Shown: one piece after another, positions 22,913 to 31,593 of the stretch
Numbering within the stretch: position 1 is the first letter of the stretch
Layout: the number at the start of each line of letters is the position of its first letter
Assembly: GCF_014205215.1 (NCBI RefSeq)
Contig: NZ_JACHNC010000001.1
Location: 687,001 to 751,000 of the forward strand
Length of the DNA stretch: 64,000 nucleotides
Source: Actinoplanes lobatus
Lineage (GTDB): Bacteria > Actinomycetota > Actinomycetes > Mycobacteriales > Micromonosporaceae
Direction of reading: 5' to 3'
Program-made: the position numbers and the translations under genes
The notes under the pieces: model-generated
What the model was told of the DNA's origin: nothing
The model's database searches: none
Seen by the model: the letters and a program-made list of their open reading frames with translations, nothing else

Positions 22913-24442
22913 TCAGACGGTACGGGCGAAGCGGATCGCGCTCCAGGAGACGCGGGGCAGGGTCAGGGTGACGGCGCCGCCCTCGACGGACACGGCCCCG
23001 GTGGGCACCTCGGCGGTCGGGCGCAGGGTGACCCGGTCCGGGTTCTCCCTGGTGTTGCTCGCGTAGAGGTCCTCCTCGTCGGTCAGGGTCCACGCCTCGG
23101 CCACGGCCAGGTCGCCGAACGCGCTCAGGTCCACGATGAACTCGACCGGGTTCGTCACGTCCCGGTTCACCGCGAAGACCGTCACGTCGCCGGTGGCCGG
23201 GTCGTGCGTGGCGACCGCGTCGACGACCGGGGCCACGCCGTACCTGGCGGTCTCGTAGGTCGGGGCGTCGATGTGCAGGCGCAGCACCTCGCCCTTGGCC
23301 AGGGCCGCGGTCTTGGCGAACGGGTGGAAGATGGTCTGCCGCCAGGCCGGGCCACCGGGCTCGGTCATGATCGGGGCGATCACGTTGACCAGCTGCGCCT
23401 GGCAGGCCGCGGTCACCCGGTCGCTGTGCCGGAGCAGCGAGATCAGCAGGTTGCCGACCACCACGGCGTCGGCCACGTTGTACCGGTCCTCGATCACCGG
23501 CGGGGCGACCTTCCACTCCTCCGGCAGCGGGGCGCTCTGGAACCGGGAGAGGTACCAGACGTTCCACTCGTCGAACGAGAGGTTGATCTTCTTCTTGCTC
23601 TTCAGCCGGGCACCGACCGCGTCCGCGGTGGCCACGATGCTGTTCACGAAGTAGTCCATGTCGACCGCGCTGGCCAGGAACGAGCCCAGGTCGCCGTCGT
23701 GCTCCTCGTAGTACGCGTGGCAGGACACGTAGTCGACCAGGTCGTACGCGTGCTCCAGAACCGTCGACTCCCAGGTCCCGAAGGTCGGCATCGACGAGCT
23801 GGAGCTGCCGCAGGCGACCAGTTCGAGATCCGGCTCGGCGGACCGCAGCGCCCGTGCCGTGGCGGCCGCGAGCAGGCCGTACTCCTCGGGGGTCTTGTGC
23901 CCGGTCTGCCACGGACCGTCCAGCTCGTTGCCGAGGCACCAGATCTTGACGCCGTACGGCTTCTCGGCGCCGTTGGCCCGCCGCTGCTCGGAGAGCGCGG
24001 TGCCCTCCGGGTGGTTGAGGTACTCGTGCACGTCGAGCGCCTCCTGCACGCCACGGGTGCCGAGGTTGACCGCGTACATGATCTCGACGTCGGCCTTCTC
24101 CGCCCACCTGGCGAACTCGTCGATGCCGACCTCGTTGGTCTCGATGCTGCGCCAGGCCAGGTCACGCCGACGGGGCCGTTTCCCGACCGGTCCGACGCCG
24201 TCCTCCCAGCGGTAACCGGAGACGAAGTTGCCACCCGGGTACCGGACCATGGTGACGCCGAGCTCACGGGCGAGAGCCAGCACATCGGTACGGAAGCCGT
24301 CCTCGTCGGCGAGCGGGTGGCCCGGCTCGTAGATGCCGGTGTAGACACAGCGGCCCATGTGTTCGACGAACGAGCCGAAGGTCCGGCGGCTGACCGGCGC
24401 CACGACGGCACCCGGATTCAATGCGACACGCGCACGGAGCAT
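22913..24442 (-). CDS. Alpha-L-arabinofuranosidase, GH51
   Basis: A 509-residue intracellular enzyme with no signal peptide. It starts FGSFVEHMGRCVYTGIYEPG, followed by VRYPGGNFVSGYRWEDGVGP, both GH51 hallmarks. The acid/base is in CLGNELDGPW and the nucleophile in LSFDEWNVWYL. It removes terminal arabinofuranose from imported arabino-oligosaccharides. AAGGGA precedes ATG 24442. It follows the two sugar permease genes by 39 bp and is the last gene of the operon, so transport and cleavage are tied together. Control is likely through the LacI-type protein at 27848. Confidence 0.95.
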   Translation of the reverse strand: MLRARVALNPGAVVAPVSRRTFGSFVEHMGRCVYTGIYEPGHPLADEDGFRTDVLALARELGVTMVRYPGGNFVSGYRWEDGVGPVGKRPRRRDLAWRSIETNEVGIDEFARWAEKADVEIMYAVNLGTRGVQEALDVHEYLNHPEGTALSEQRRANGAEKPYGVKIWCLGNELDGPWQTGHKTPEEYGLLAAATARALRSAEPDLELVACGSSSSSMPTFGTWESTVLEHAYDLVDYVSCHAYYEEHDGDLGSFLASAVDMDYFVNSIVATADAVGARLKSKKKINLSFDEWNVWYLSRFQSAPLPEEWKVAPPVIEDRYNVADAVVVGNLLISLLRHSDRVTAACQAQLVNVIAPIMTEPGGPAWRQTIFHPFAKTAALAKGEVLRLHIDAPTYETARYGVAPVVDAVATHDPATGDVTVFAVNRDVTNPVEFIVDLSAFGDLAVAEAWTLTDEEDLYASNTRENPDRVTLRPTAEVPTGAVSVEGGAVTLTLPRVSWSAIRFARTV

Positions 24443-24481
24443 GGTTGTTCCCTTTACCGATGAGAAGAGGAGATGCGCGGA

Positions 24482-25327
24482 TTACTTGACGGAGCCGATG
24501 GTCAAACCACCGCGCCAGTACCGCTGCAACATCAGGAAGGCGACGATCAGGGGGACGATCGCCACGAGAGCGCCGGTCACGATCACGCTGAAGGTCGCCG
24601 CTCCGCCGTTGCCCATGATCGCGGACATGTACCAGGCCCGGAGCCCGACCGTGAGCGGGTAGAGCTGGTCGTCGCTCAGCATCACCAGCGGCAGGAAGAA
24701 GTTGTTCCAGGACGCGACCATGCTGAACAGCAGGACGGTGACCAGGGCGGGCTTCATCGCGGGCAGGGCCACGCTGGTGAACACCCGGAACTCGCCGGCG
24801 CCGTCGATCCGGGCCGCCTCGAGCATCTCGTCCGGGATCGAGTCGTGCACGTAGACCCGCAGCAGGTAGACGCCGAACGGGTTGAGCAGCGACGGCAGGA
24901 TGACCGCCCAGATCGTGTCGACCAGGTTCGCCTGCGACATGAGCAGGTAGGTGGGCAGCACGAGCGCCGTCGCCGGCACCATGATCAGGCCGAGCAGCAG
25001 CGCGAACAGGGCGTTGCGGCCGGGGAAGCGCAGCTTCGCGAAGGCGTAGCCGGCCAGCGCCGAGATGGCCGTCGCGCCGGCGCCGCTGACCACGGCGTAG
25101 AACGCCGAGTTGCGCAGCCAGGTGAGGTAGACCCCGCCGTCCTGCTCGAACAGGATCCGCAGGTTGTCGATCAGGTGGAAGTCGGAGAACCAGAGCGAGG
25201 CCGACTGGAAGAGCCCGGTGTTGTCCTTCGTCGCGGCGACCAGCAGCCACCAGAACGGGAGCAGGAAGTAGATCGCCAGCAGGCCCATCACGACGTGGGC
25301 GGCGGCGCTGCCTTTTCTGAGGTTCAT
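24482..25327 (-). CDS. Sugar ABC transporter permease (MalG type)
   Basis: A 281-residue permease with about six membrane segments and the EAA loop EAARIDGAGEFRVFTSVALP, which docks the ATPase. It fits the CUT1 MalG/AraQ family. ATG 25327 overlaps the stop of the first permease (ATGA). No ATP-binding subunit is encoded in the operon. Confidence 0.95.
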   Translation of the reverse strand: MNLRKGSAAAHVVMGLLAIYFLLPFWWLLVAATKDNTGLFQSASLWFSDFHLIDNLRILFEQDGGVYLTWLRNSAFYAVVSGAGATAISALAGYAFAKLRFPGRNALFALLLGLIMVPATALVLPTYLLMSQANLVDTIWAVILPSLLNPFGVYLLRVYVHDSIPDEMLEAARIDGAGEFRVFTSVALPAMKPALVTVLLFSMVASWNNFFLPLVMLSDDQLYPLTVGLRAWYMSAIMGNGGAATFSVIVTGALVAIVPLIVAFLMLQRYWRGGLTIGSVK

Positions 25328-26256
25328 CGCAGCGCGCTCCTCTTCCGGGTGGCGAACAGGAAGATGTACGACCCGATGAAGACCACCGCGCCGAGCAGGA
25401 ACGAGATCGCCGCCGAGTAGTTGTACTGCTGGAACGAGAACGCCTGGTTGTAGGCGTACACGTTGGGTGTGTAGTGCTGGGTGATCGCGCCCGGGTTGAG
25501 CGGCTGGAGGATCAGCGGCTCGGTGAAGAACTGGAGCGTGCCCATGATGGTGAAGAGGGTCGCCAGGACCAGCGCCGAGGAGATCATCGGCGTCTTGATC
25601 CGCAGGGCGATCTGCACCTCGCTCGCGCCGTCGATGCGGGCCGACTCGTAGACGTCCCGGGGCAGGCCCTGGAGCGCCGCGTACAGGACGATCATGTTGT
25701 AGCCGGCCCACTGCCAGGTGACGATGTTGCCCAGCGAGGCCAGCACCGTGTCGCTGGAGGTGAAGTCGATCCCGGTCCAGGCGAACGGGCCGATGCTGTC
25801 GCTGTAGAGGAAGCCCCACATCAGCGTGCCGATGACCACCGGCACGGCGTAGGGCACGAACGCCGCCAGCCGGAAGAACCGGGAGAACCTGGAGGTCGCG
25901 GCGTCGATCAGCAGGGCCGCGATCAGCGCGATCCCGATCATCACGGGGGTCTGGAGCAGACCGAAGATCAGGACCCGGACCACGCCCTCACGCACCAGCG
26001 GGTCGTCGATCGCCTGCTTGTAGTTGTCGAACCAGGCGAAGACCTCACCCTCGATGAGGGTGGACCGGTACAGGCTGATCTTGAAGGCGTACGCCATCGG
26101 GAGCAGCAGGAAGGCGACCAGCAGGACGGTGAACGGCAGGGCGAAGAGCCAGCCGGTGGCCGCCTCCTTCACCCGCGCGGCCCGCTGGGTGCCGGTCCTG
26201 GGCGAGGGGCCCGCGGCCGCCGGAGCGGCCGCGGGGGACGTCTGCACCTCGGTCAT
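25324..26256 (-). CDS. Sugar ABC transporter permease (MalF type)
   Basis: A 310-residue permease. A Pro/Ala-rich cytosolic N-terminus (about 30 residues) is followed by six membrane segments and the EAA-type loop YESARIDGASEVQIALRIKTP. It would pair with the MalG-type permease encoded next. Its ATG shares one base with the TAA stop of the binding-protein gene, so translation is coupled. Confidence 0.95.
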   Translation of the reverse strand: MTEVQTSPAAAPAAAGPSPRTGTQRAARVKEAATGWLFALPFTVLLVAFLLLPMAYAFKISLYRSTLIEGEVFAWFDNYKQAIDDPLVREGVVRVLIFGLLQTPVMIGIALIAALLIDAATSRFSRFFRLAAFVPYAVPVVIGTLMWGFLYSDSIGPFAWTGIDFTSSDTVLASLGNIVTWQWAGYNMIVLYAALQGLPRDVYESARIDGASEVQIALRIKTPMISSALVLATLFTIMGTLQFFTEPLILQPLNPGAITQHYTPNVYAYNQAFSFQQYNYSAAISFLLGAVVFIGSYIFLFATRKRSALR

Positions 26257-27614
26257 TACTGAACCTTGAAGCCCTGCTGGGTGGCGTAGGTCTTGATGTT
26301 CTCCTGCGCGGTGTCCAGCGCCGCGGTCCAGGAGGTCTTCTTCTCGATCGCCTGGCCCAGGTTGGTGGTCAGCTGGTTGAAGTTGTAGCTGTTGAACGGG
26401 CTCCAGTCCAGGTCACCGACACCGTTGTAGGCCGGCACGAAGACCTCGTTGACCTTCTGGCCGCCGAAGAAGTCGTACGTCTTGCCGGTGAACGCGTCCG
26501 ACTCCAGGACCGGGGTGACGGTCGGGAACAGGAACGCCTTGTCGATGCCGATCTTCCAGGCCTCGCTGTTCTTGGCGCCGAAGATCTCCATGGCGACCTT
26601 GGCCGCGATGTCCGGGTACTGGGCCTGGTCGGTCACCGCGAACGAGGAGCCACCCCAGTCACCCTGGGCGTTGGCGCCGGCGGTCCACTGCGGCAGCGGG
26701 GCGACCCGCCACTTGCCGGCCGCACCGCCCGCGTTCGCCTGGATGTAACCGGGTCCCCAGCCGGCCGCGAGGTAGGTGGCGTACTTCTCCGAGCCGAGGC
26801 CGTTGTAGAAGTCGGTGGTGTGGAAGGCGGTCGTGTCGGCGAGGCCGGTGTTGACCATGCCCTCCCAGTACTCGAAGACCTTCTTGGCCTCGGCGCTGTT
26901 GACGTTCACGCCGATGGCGCCCGGGTTCGCGATGTCGTAGGTGTACGGCTTGGCGCCGGCCTGCCAGAACAGACCGGTCATGAAGCCGCCGTCGTTGGCG
27001 CCGAAGTCCGTCATGAAGCTCTTGCCACCGGAGGCGGCCTTCAGCTTCTCGGCCTGCGCCTTGTACTCGTCCCAGGTGGTCGGGACGGTCAGGTTGTACT
27101 TCTTGAAGATGTCCTCGCGGTACATCATCGCCATGGGGCCCGCGTCGACCGGGAGCGCGTAGACCTGCTCACCGGAGCTGACCTGGTCCCACGCCCAGCC
27201 GGCGTAGTCGCCCTTGACCGCGTTCGCACCGTACTTGCCCAGGTCGACCAGGTGCTTGGTGAGCGCGAAGGTGGGGATCTCCTGGAGCTCCAGCATCACC
27301 ACGTCGGGCGCGCCCTTGCCGGCCTTCAGCGCGGTCTGGAGCTTGGTGTACTGGTCCTGGCCGGTGCCCGCGTTCGTCCACTCGATCTTGACGTCGGTGT
27401 GGGTCGCGTTGAACTGGTCGACGACCGCCTTGAACTCCGGGTACCAGGCCCACACCTTGACGGTGACCGTGCCGGTCGGCTTGGCGGCGGTGGCCGCCTT
27501 GTCGTCGTCGCCGCTACCACAGGCCGCCAGGGTCACGGCGGTCGCCGTCGCCGCGATGGCCGCCACAACTGATCGCCGACTGACTTTTCGTGCACTAAAG
27601 TTGCCGATGTTCAC
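26256..27614 (-). CDS. Sugar ABC transporter substrate-binding lipoprotein
   Basis: A 452-residue CUT1 binding protein. Signal peptide with lipobox VTLAACGSG (Cys near residue 31), then VKVWAWYPEFKAVVDQFNATH, the usual first lobe of an extracellular solute-binding protein family 1 member. GTG 27614 is chosen because GAGGA lies just upstream, although the open frame continues further. From the GH51 enzyme in the same operon, the likely ligand is an arabinose-containing oligosaccharide. A perfect LacI-type operator lies 140 bp upstream. Confidence 0.92.
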   Translation of the reverse strand: MNIGNFSARKVSRRSVVAAIAATATAVTLAACGSGDDDKAATAAKPTGTVTVKVWAWYPEFKAVVDQFNATHTDVKIEWTNAGTGQDQYTKLQTALKAGKGAPDVVMLELQEIPTFALTKHLVDLGKYGANAVKGDYAGWAWDQVSSGEQVYALPVDAGPMAMMYREDIFKKYNLTVPTTWDEYKAQAEKLKAASGGKSFMTDFGANDGGFMTGLFWQAGAKPYTYDIANPGAIGVNVNSAEAKKVFEYWEGMVNTGLADTTAFHTTDFYNGLGSEKYATYLAAGWGPGYIQANAGGAAGKWRVAPLPQWTAGANAQGDWGGSSFAVTDQAQYPDIAAKVAMEIFGAKNSEAWKIGIDKAFLFPTVTPVLESDAFTGKTYDFFGGQKVNEVFVPAYNGVGDLDWSPFNSYNFNQLTTNLGQAIEKKTSWTAALDTAQENIKTYATQQGFKVQ

Positions 27615-27754
27615 TGGGTCCTCACAGACAAGTAGATGCGTATCCAGTTGATCAGTTCTGATGCCCACAGGGCTCAGAGAGCCGACCTCCGGTGCTGGCA
27701 CATCGGGGGTCGGCCATCAGGTTCTCACCGCTGGTCGAGCCGAGTTGCTACGCT

Positions 27755-27770
27755 TTTGCAGCGCTGCAAA
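27755..27770. promoter_or_regulatory. LacI-family operator
   Basis: TTTGCAGCGCTGCAAA is a perfect 16-bp palindrome with the central CG expected for LacI/GalR-family operators. It lies in the divergent spacer between the sugar-uptake operon and the LacI-type gene. On the minus strand it falls between TTGCTT and TAGCAA boxes 18 bp apart, so binding would block the operon promoter. Confidence 0.75.
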
Positions 27771-27847
27771 GCAAAGCATGCACGGGACCCTATAACGACG
27801 GCAAGGGGTAACCTGCCGGAAACTTGGGGCGGCCAGAGGGGGCAAGA

Positions 27848-28882
27848 ATGCGTCGAGAAGTCACTCTGCGTGACGTCGCGGAGTTGGCCGGCGTTTCCAG
27901 CCGAACCGTCTCCAACGTGGTCAACGGTTACGCCAACGTCACGGAGCGTACGAGAGAGCGTGTTCAACGGGCGGTCGAGGAGCTCGGCTATCGACCAAAC
28001 GTGCTCGCGCGGAACCTGGCACAGGGCCGATCCGGTCAGATCGCGGTCGTCGTGCCGTACCTGGACACCCCGTACTTCTCCGAGTTGTTGCAGAGCGTGA
28101 TCCGCGCGGCGCGGGTCAGCGGCTATAACGTTTTGATCGACCAGACCGACGGCGACCCCGAGCACGAGCGGGCGTTCATCGCCGACGGGTCACGCCGGCT
28201 GCTCTTCGACGGGGTCATCTTCAGCCCCCTCGGCCTCGATCAGCAGGCACTCGCCACCCGCGACCACCGACTGCCCCTGGTGATACTCGGCGAGCGGTCC
28301 AGCGACGGCAGCTTCGACCACGTCGGGATAGACGATGTAGCGGCCTCCCGGCAGGCCACCGAGCATCTGATCGACCTGGGCCGGCAGCGGATCGCGGCGA
28401 TCGGCGACCAGCCCTACGCCACCGGCGAGGCGGCGCAGCGGCGCACCCGGGGCTTCCGCGAGGCGCACGCGGCCCGCGGGCGCACACCCCGGGAAGACCT
28501 GATCATCAGCACCCCCCGGTTCAACCGGCCGGACGGCGCCCAGGCCATGGAGCATCTGCTGGACCTGGCGGAGCCTCCGGACGCGGTGTTCTGCTACAGC
28601 GACCTGGTGGCGCTCGGGGCGATCCGGACGCTTCTGTCCCGAGGGCTGCGCGTGCCCGAGGACGTCGCGGTGGTCGGCTACGACGACATCGAGGACGGGC
28701 GGTTCTCCAACCCGACGATCACCACGATCTCGCCGGACAAGGAGATGATCGCGACCACCGCGGTGGAGCGGCTGCTGCTGCGCATCAGCAGTTCCACCCC
28801 ACCCGCCGGGCTCGAGCTGCGCGCGCCGCACAAGCTGATCATCAGGGAGAGCACGGCCGGGCGTACGCCGAACGCCCGGTGA
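27848..28882 (+). CDS. LacI-family transcriptional regulator
   Basis: A 344-residue protein. HTH TLRDVAELAGVSSRTVSNVVNG (6-27) and hinge helix YRPNVLARNLAQGRSG are followed by a periplasmic-binding-like sensor domain that ends with IRES. ATG 27848 has AGGGGG 6 bp upstream. It is divergent from the arabino-oligosaccharide operon and a perfect palindromic operator lies between. It most likely represses that operon until arabinose or an oligosaccharide binds. Its mRNA ends in a strong hairpin that includes the stop codon. Confidence 0.93.
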   Translation: MRREVTLRDVAELAGVSSRTVSNVVNGYANVTERTRERVQRAVEELGYRPNVLARNLAQGRSGQIAVVVPYLDTPYFSELLQSVIRAARVSGYNVLIDQTDGDPEHERAFIADGSRRLLFDGVIFSPLGLDQQALATRDHRLPLVILGERSSDGSFDHVGIDDVAASRQATEHLIDLGRQRIAAIGDQPYATGEAAQRRTRGFREAHAARGRTPREDLIISTPRFNRPDGAQAMEHLLDLAEPPDAVFCYSDLVALGAIRTLLSRGLRVPEDVAVVGYDDIEDGRFSNPTITTISPDKEMIATTAVERLLLRISSSTPPAGLELRAPHKLIIRESTAGRTPNAR

Positions 28883-28899
28883 TCGTGGATCACCGGGCG
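28873..28899 (+). terminator. Hairpin terminator at the end of the LacI-type gene
   Basis: The arms CGCCCGGTGATC and GATCACCGGGCG are perfectly paired around a 3-nt loop. The TGA stop lies within the first arm. The converging gene ends 17 bp away, so the stem may stop transcription from both sides. It has no T tract. Confidence 0.75.
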
Positions 28900-28916
28900 C
28901 CGTGGGACGGCTGGTC

Positions 28917-30074
28917 TCAGTCGATCGTCACGGTGAACCCAGTGACCTCGCTGACCCCGGCCGCCCCGACCGGGTAGACCGCCCCGCGCAGGGTGCGGCT
29001 GTCCGGCCAGGCGATGGAGACCATCAGCGACGTCTTGCCCGTGACGTCGGCCAGTTCCCGCTCCTTCAGCACCTTGCCGTCGGTGACCCGGATCAGGGCG
29101 ACGACGGGGCGCAACCCGGCGCCGGTGTCCCGGTCGTAGGCGACCGCGAGGGTCCTGCTGTCCGGGGAGAGCCGCATGTCGGTCACCGCGATGCAGCCGG
29201 TCAGCGGGATCTCGGTCACGAGATCGGCGCCGGTGATGTCGTACACCCGGGGCACGCACTCGTCCCGCATCCGGGACACCGCCACCCAGCCACCGGACAT
29301 GTCGGTGAGCCGCAGGTTGCCGAAGACCTGGCCGAGGCCGAACGCCGACCCTCCGGCGATGAGCTCCTCGTGCCCGGTGGCCATGCTGTGCATGAACAGG
29401 CCGGCCGGCCGCCACAGGTAGGCGACGTCCTCCCGGGCGGTCAGCAGCATGACCGATTCGCCCTTCTTACGCACGTTCCGCTGGATCCGGACCCGGCCGT
29501 CCGGGTCGGTCCCCACGAGCCGGTATTCGAGCCCCGACACGTTCGGGCCGTCCTTGCGCTTCGTTCCCGGTTGGGTGTCGTGTGAGCCGAAGGCGACCAC
29601 ACCACCGCTCGGCAGCACCACCACCCGCTCCCAGTTCCGGGCACCGACCACCGGATGACCGATCAGGGTGCCGTCCGGCAGCAGCTCCCCGACCGCCGTC
29701 TCACCGCCGAGCCGCACGGTCGTCCCGCCGGAGCCCCGATAGTCGCCGGCGGCCGCCTGCAGGAGGAGATGCTGGCCCGGCGGCTCGGCGCCCGGTCCGG
29801 AGCTGATCCGCGCGCTGGGGCTGATCCCCGGTTCGGCGCGGCCCGCCGGAGGGAGCACCCCCGCGCCGGCGGACGGGCCCGGCCGTCGCTGGATCGCCAC
29901 GCCCGCCACCACACCGGCGAGCACCGCCACCACCGCGGCGGCGGAGACCGCGGCCTGCCGGTTGCGGCGACGGCGGGCCCGGCGGTGAATGTCGGCGAGG
30001 TCGCCCGGGTATCCCCGTGCGGCCTGCGCCGCCACCCGGACCGCCTCGGTCACGTTCTGCGGAATCCCTTCCAT
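28917..30074 (-). CDS. Membrane protein with beta-propeller-like outer domain, partner of the sigma factor
   Basis: A 385-residue protein. The cytosolic N-terminus (1-40, QNVTEAVRVAAQAARGYPGDLADIHRRARRRR) would face a sigma factor, one membrane segment lies at about 42-62, and the outer domain has repeated strand units (MRLSPDSRTLAVAYDRDTG, VALIRVTDGKVL) that recall WD40/PQQ propellers. It starts 3 bp after the SigE-family sigma gene ends. It may be an anti-sigma or sensor for that factor, but no zinc-finger anti-sigma motif is present, so the role is inferred from position. Confidence 0.7.
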   Translation of the reverse strand: MEGIPQNVTEAVRVAAQAARGYPGDLADIHRRARRRRNRQAAVSAAAVVAVLAGVVAGVAIQRRPGPSAGAGVLPPAGRAEPGISPSARISSGPGAEPPGQHLLLQAAAGDYRGSGGTTVRLGGETAVGELLPDGTLIGHPVVGARNWERVVVLPSGGVVAFGSHDTQPGTKRKDGPNVSGLEYRLVGTDPDGRVRIQRNVRKKGESVMLLTAREDVAYLWRPAGLFMHSMATGHEELIAGGSAFGLGQVFGNLRLTDMSGGWVAVSRMRDECVPRVYDITGADLVTEIPLTGCIAVTDMRLSPDSRTLAVAYDRDTGAGLRPVVALIRVTDGKVLKERELADVTGKTSLMVSIAWPDSRTLRGAVYPVGAAGVSEVTGFTVTID

Positions 30075-30077
30075 GTC

Positions 30078-30587
30078 TCAGTCCTCGCTGTTCAGCTCGT
30101 GCCGGAGGGTGGCCAGCCCGCGGGAGAGACGGCTCTTCACCGTGCCCTCGCTGATGCGCAGGGCCACGGCGGTCTCGGCGGTGGAGAGGTCGAGCAGCAC
30201 CCGGCAGGTGATCACGGCTCGCTGCGGCGCGGGCAGCTTGGCCAGCGCGTCCTGAGCCGCCACCGAGCCGTCCGGTGGCCGCAGATGCGGGTGGGCGGCC
30301 TCGTCGGCCGGCGGTTGCTCCCGGCGGACCTTGCGCCACCACGACGTCGCCCAGTTGAGCGCCACCCGGAAGACCCAGCCGGCCGGGTTCTCCAGCCGGC
30401 TCACCGCCGGCCAGCGGGCATAGGCCCGGGACATCGCCTCGGCCACCGCCTCGGCGGCCAGGTCGTCACGGCGCAGGGTGACCACGAGAGCCCGGTAGAC
30501 CCGGTCGGCGTTCGCCCGGTAGAAGGCCTCGAAACCGTCGTGTTCCGGGGGAGCCGCCGCGTGGGTCAGCGCTGTCTGTACCGCCAT
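30078..30587 (-). CDS. SigE-family RNA polymerase sigma factor
   Basis: A 169-residue group 4 sigma factor. Region 2 (about 18-85: FEAFYRANADRVYRALV, AEAMSRAYARW, NPAGWVFRVALN) and region 4 (about 110-165: LPAPQRAVITCRVLLDLS, ALRISEGTVKSRLSRGLA) are both complete. This build is the small SigE-type common in actinobacteria. It is followed 3 bp later by a membrane protein that may control it. Target promoters cannot be told from this window. Confidence 0.9.
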   Translation of the reverse strand: MAVQTALTHAAAPPEHDGFEAFYRANADRVYRALVVTLRRDDLAAEAVAEAMSRAYARWPAVSRLENPAGWVFRVALNWATSWWRKVRREQPPADEAAHPHLRPPDGSVAAQDALAKLPAPQRAVITCRVLLDLSTAETAVALRISEGTVKSRLSRGLATLRHELNSED

Positions 30588-30624
30588 GACCGATACACGC
30601 GGGACGGCGCCGATCGGTTCCCGG

Positions 30625-31584
30625 TCAATCCTGGGACTTCTCCTCGGGGGTGGTCAGGCCGGCATGCTCGTCGAAGTCGGCCCACTCCAGCAGGGCGTCC
30701 AGGGAGTGCGCGTGGTCGTCCATGGGGGCGTACAGGTCCCCCAGCTCGGCGAAGCGCGCGGGGACCGTACGGATGGTGAGGTCTCTGGGGTCCAGATCCT
30801 GGATCTCGTCCCAGGTGACCGGGGTGGAGACGGTGGCGGTGGGCACGCCCCGGACCGAGTAGGCGCTGGCGACGGTGTGGTCGCGCGTGTTCTGGTTGTA
30901 GTCGACGAACAGCGCGGACGGGTCGCGGTCGCGGCGCCACCAGGTGGTCGTGACGTCGTCGGGGGCGCGCCGCTCCACCTCGCGGGCGAAGGCGAGCGCG
31001 GCGCGCCGCACGTCGGAGAAGCCCCAGCTCGGTTCGATCCGCACGTAGACGTGCATCCCCCGGCCGCCGGAGGTCTTCGGATAGCCGGTGATCCCCAGTT
31101 CGTCGAGGAGCTCGCGGACCACCGTGGCGACCCGCTGGACCGTGCCGAACGGGCAGTCCGGCATCGGGTCCAGGTCGATCCGCCACTCGTCGGGCTTCTC
31201 GGTGTCGGCCCGCCGGGAGTTCCACGGATGGAACTCCACGGTGGACATCTGCACCGCCCAGATCACGTCGGCCGGTTTGGTCACGCACAGCTCGTCGGCG
31301 TGCCGGTTGTAGCGCGGGAACGACACCCGCACCGTCTCCAGCCACGGCGGCGCGCCGTTGGGCACCCGTTTCTGGTGCACCTTCGCACCGGCCAGGCCGT
31401 CCGGGAACCGGTGCAGCATGCACGGGCGCTCACGCAGCGCGCGGACGATCCCGTCGCTCACCGCCAGGTAGTACTCGACCAGGTCGAGCTTCGTGACGCC
31501 GAGCTCCGGGAAATAGACGCGATCCGGGTTGGAGACCCGGACGTCGTAGTCGCCGACTTCGATGGTCGTGGCTTCACCGGCCAT
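30625..31584 (-). CDS. LigD-type DNA polymerase domain, stand-alone
   Basis: A 319-residue primase-polymerase of the archaeo-eukaryotic primase fold: NPDRVYFPELGVTKLDLVEYY, then RIDLDPMP with the metal-binding Asp137-x-Asp139, and KTSGGRGMHVYV with the conserved SGGRGxHxY motif. These are the LigD polymerase signatures used in Ku-dependent end joining. No ligase or nuclease domain is fused, and no Ku or ligase gene is in view, as is common for split LigD in actinobacteria. It begins 10 bp after the acyl-CoA dehydrogenase stop in the same direction, probably by read-through rather than shared function. Confidence 0.92.
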   Translation of the reverse strand: MAGEATTIEVGDYDVRVSNPDRVYFPELGVTKLDLVEYYLAVSDGIVRALRERPCMLHRFPDGLAGAKVHQKRVPNGAPPWLETVRVSFPRYNRHADELCVTKPADVIWAVQMSTVEFHPWNSRRADTEKPDEWRIDLDPMPDCPFGTVQRVATVVRELLDELGITGYPKTSGGRGMHVYVRIEPSWGFSDVRRAALAFAREVERRAPDDVTTTWWRRDRDPSALFVDYNQNTRDHTVASAYSVRGVPTATVSTPVTWDEIQDLDPRDLTIRTVPARFAELGDLYAPMDDHAHSLDALLEWADFDEHAGLTTPEEKSQD

Positions 31585-31593
31585 GACCTGAAC

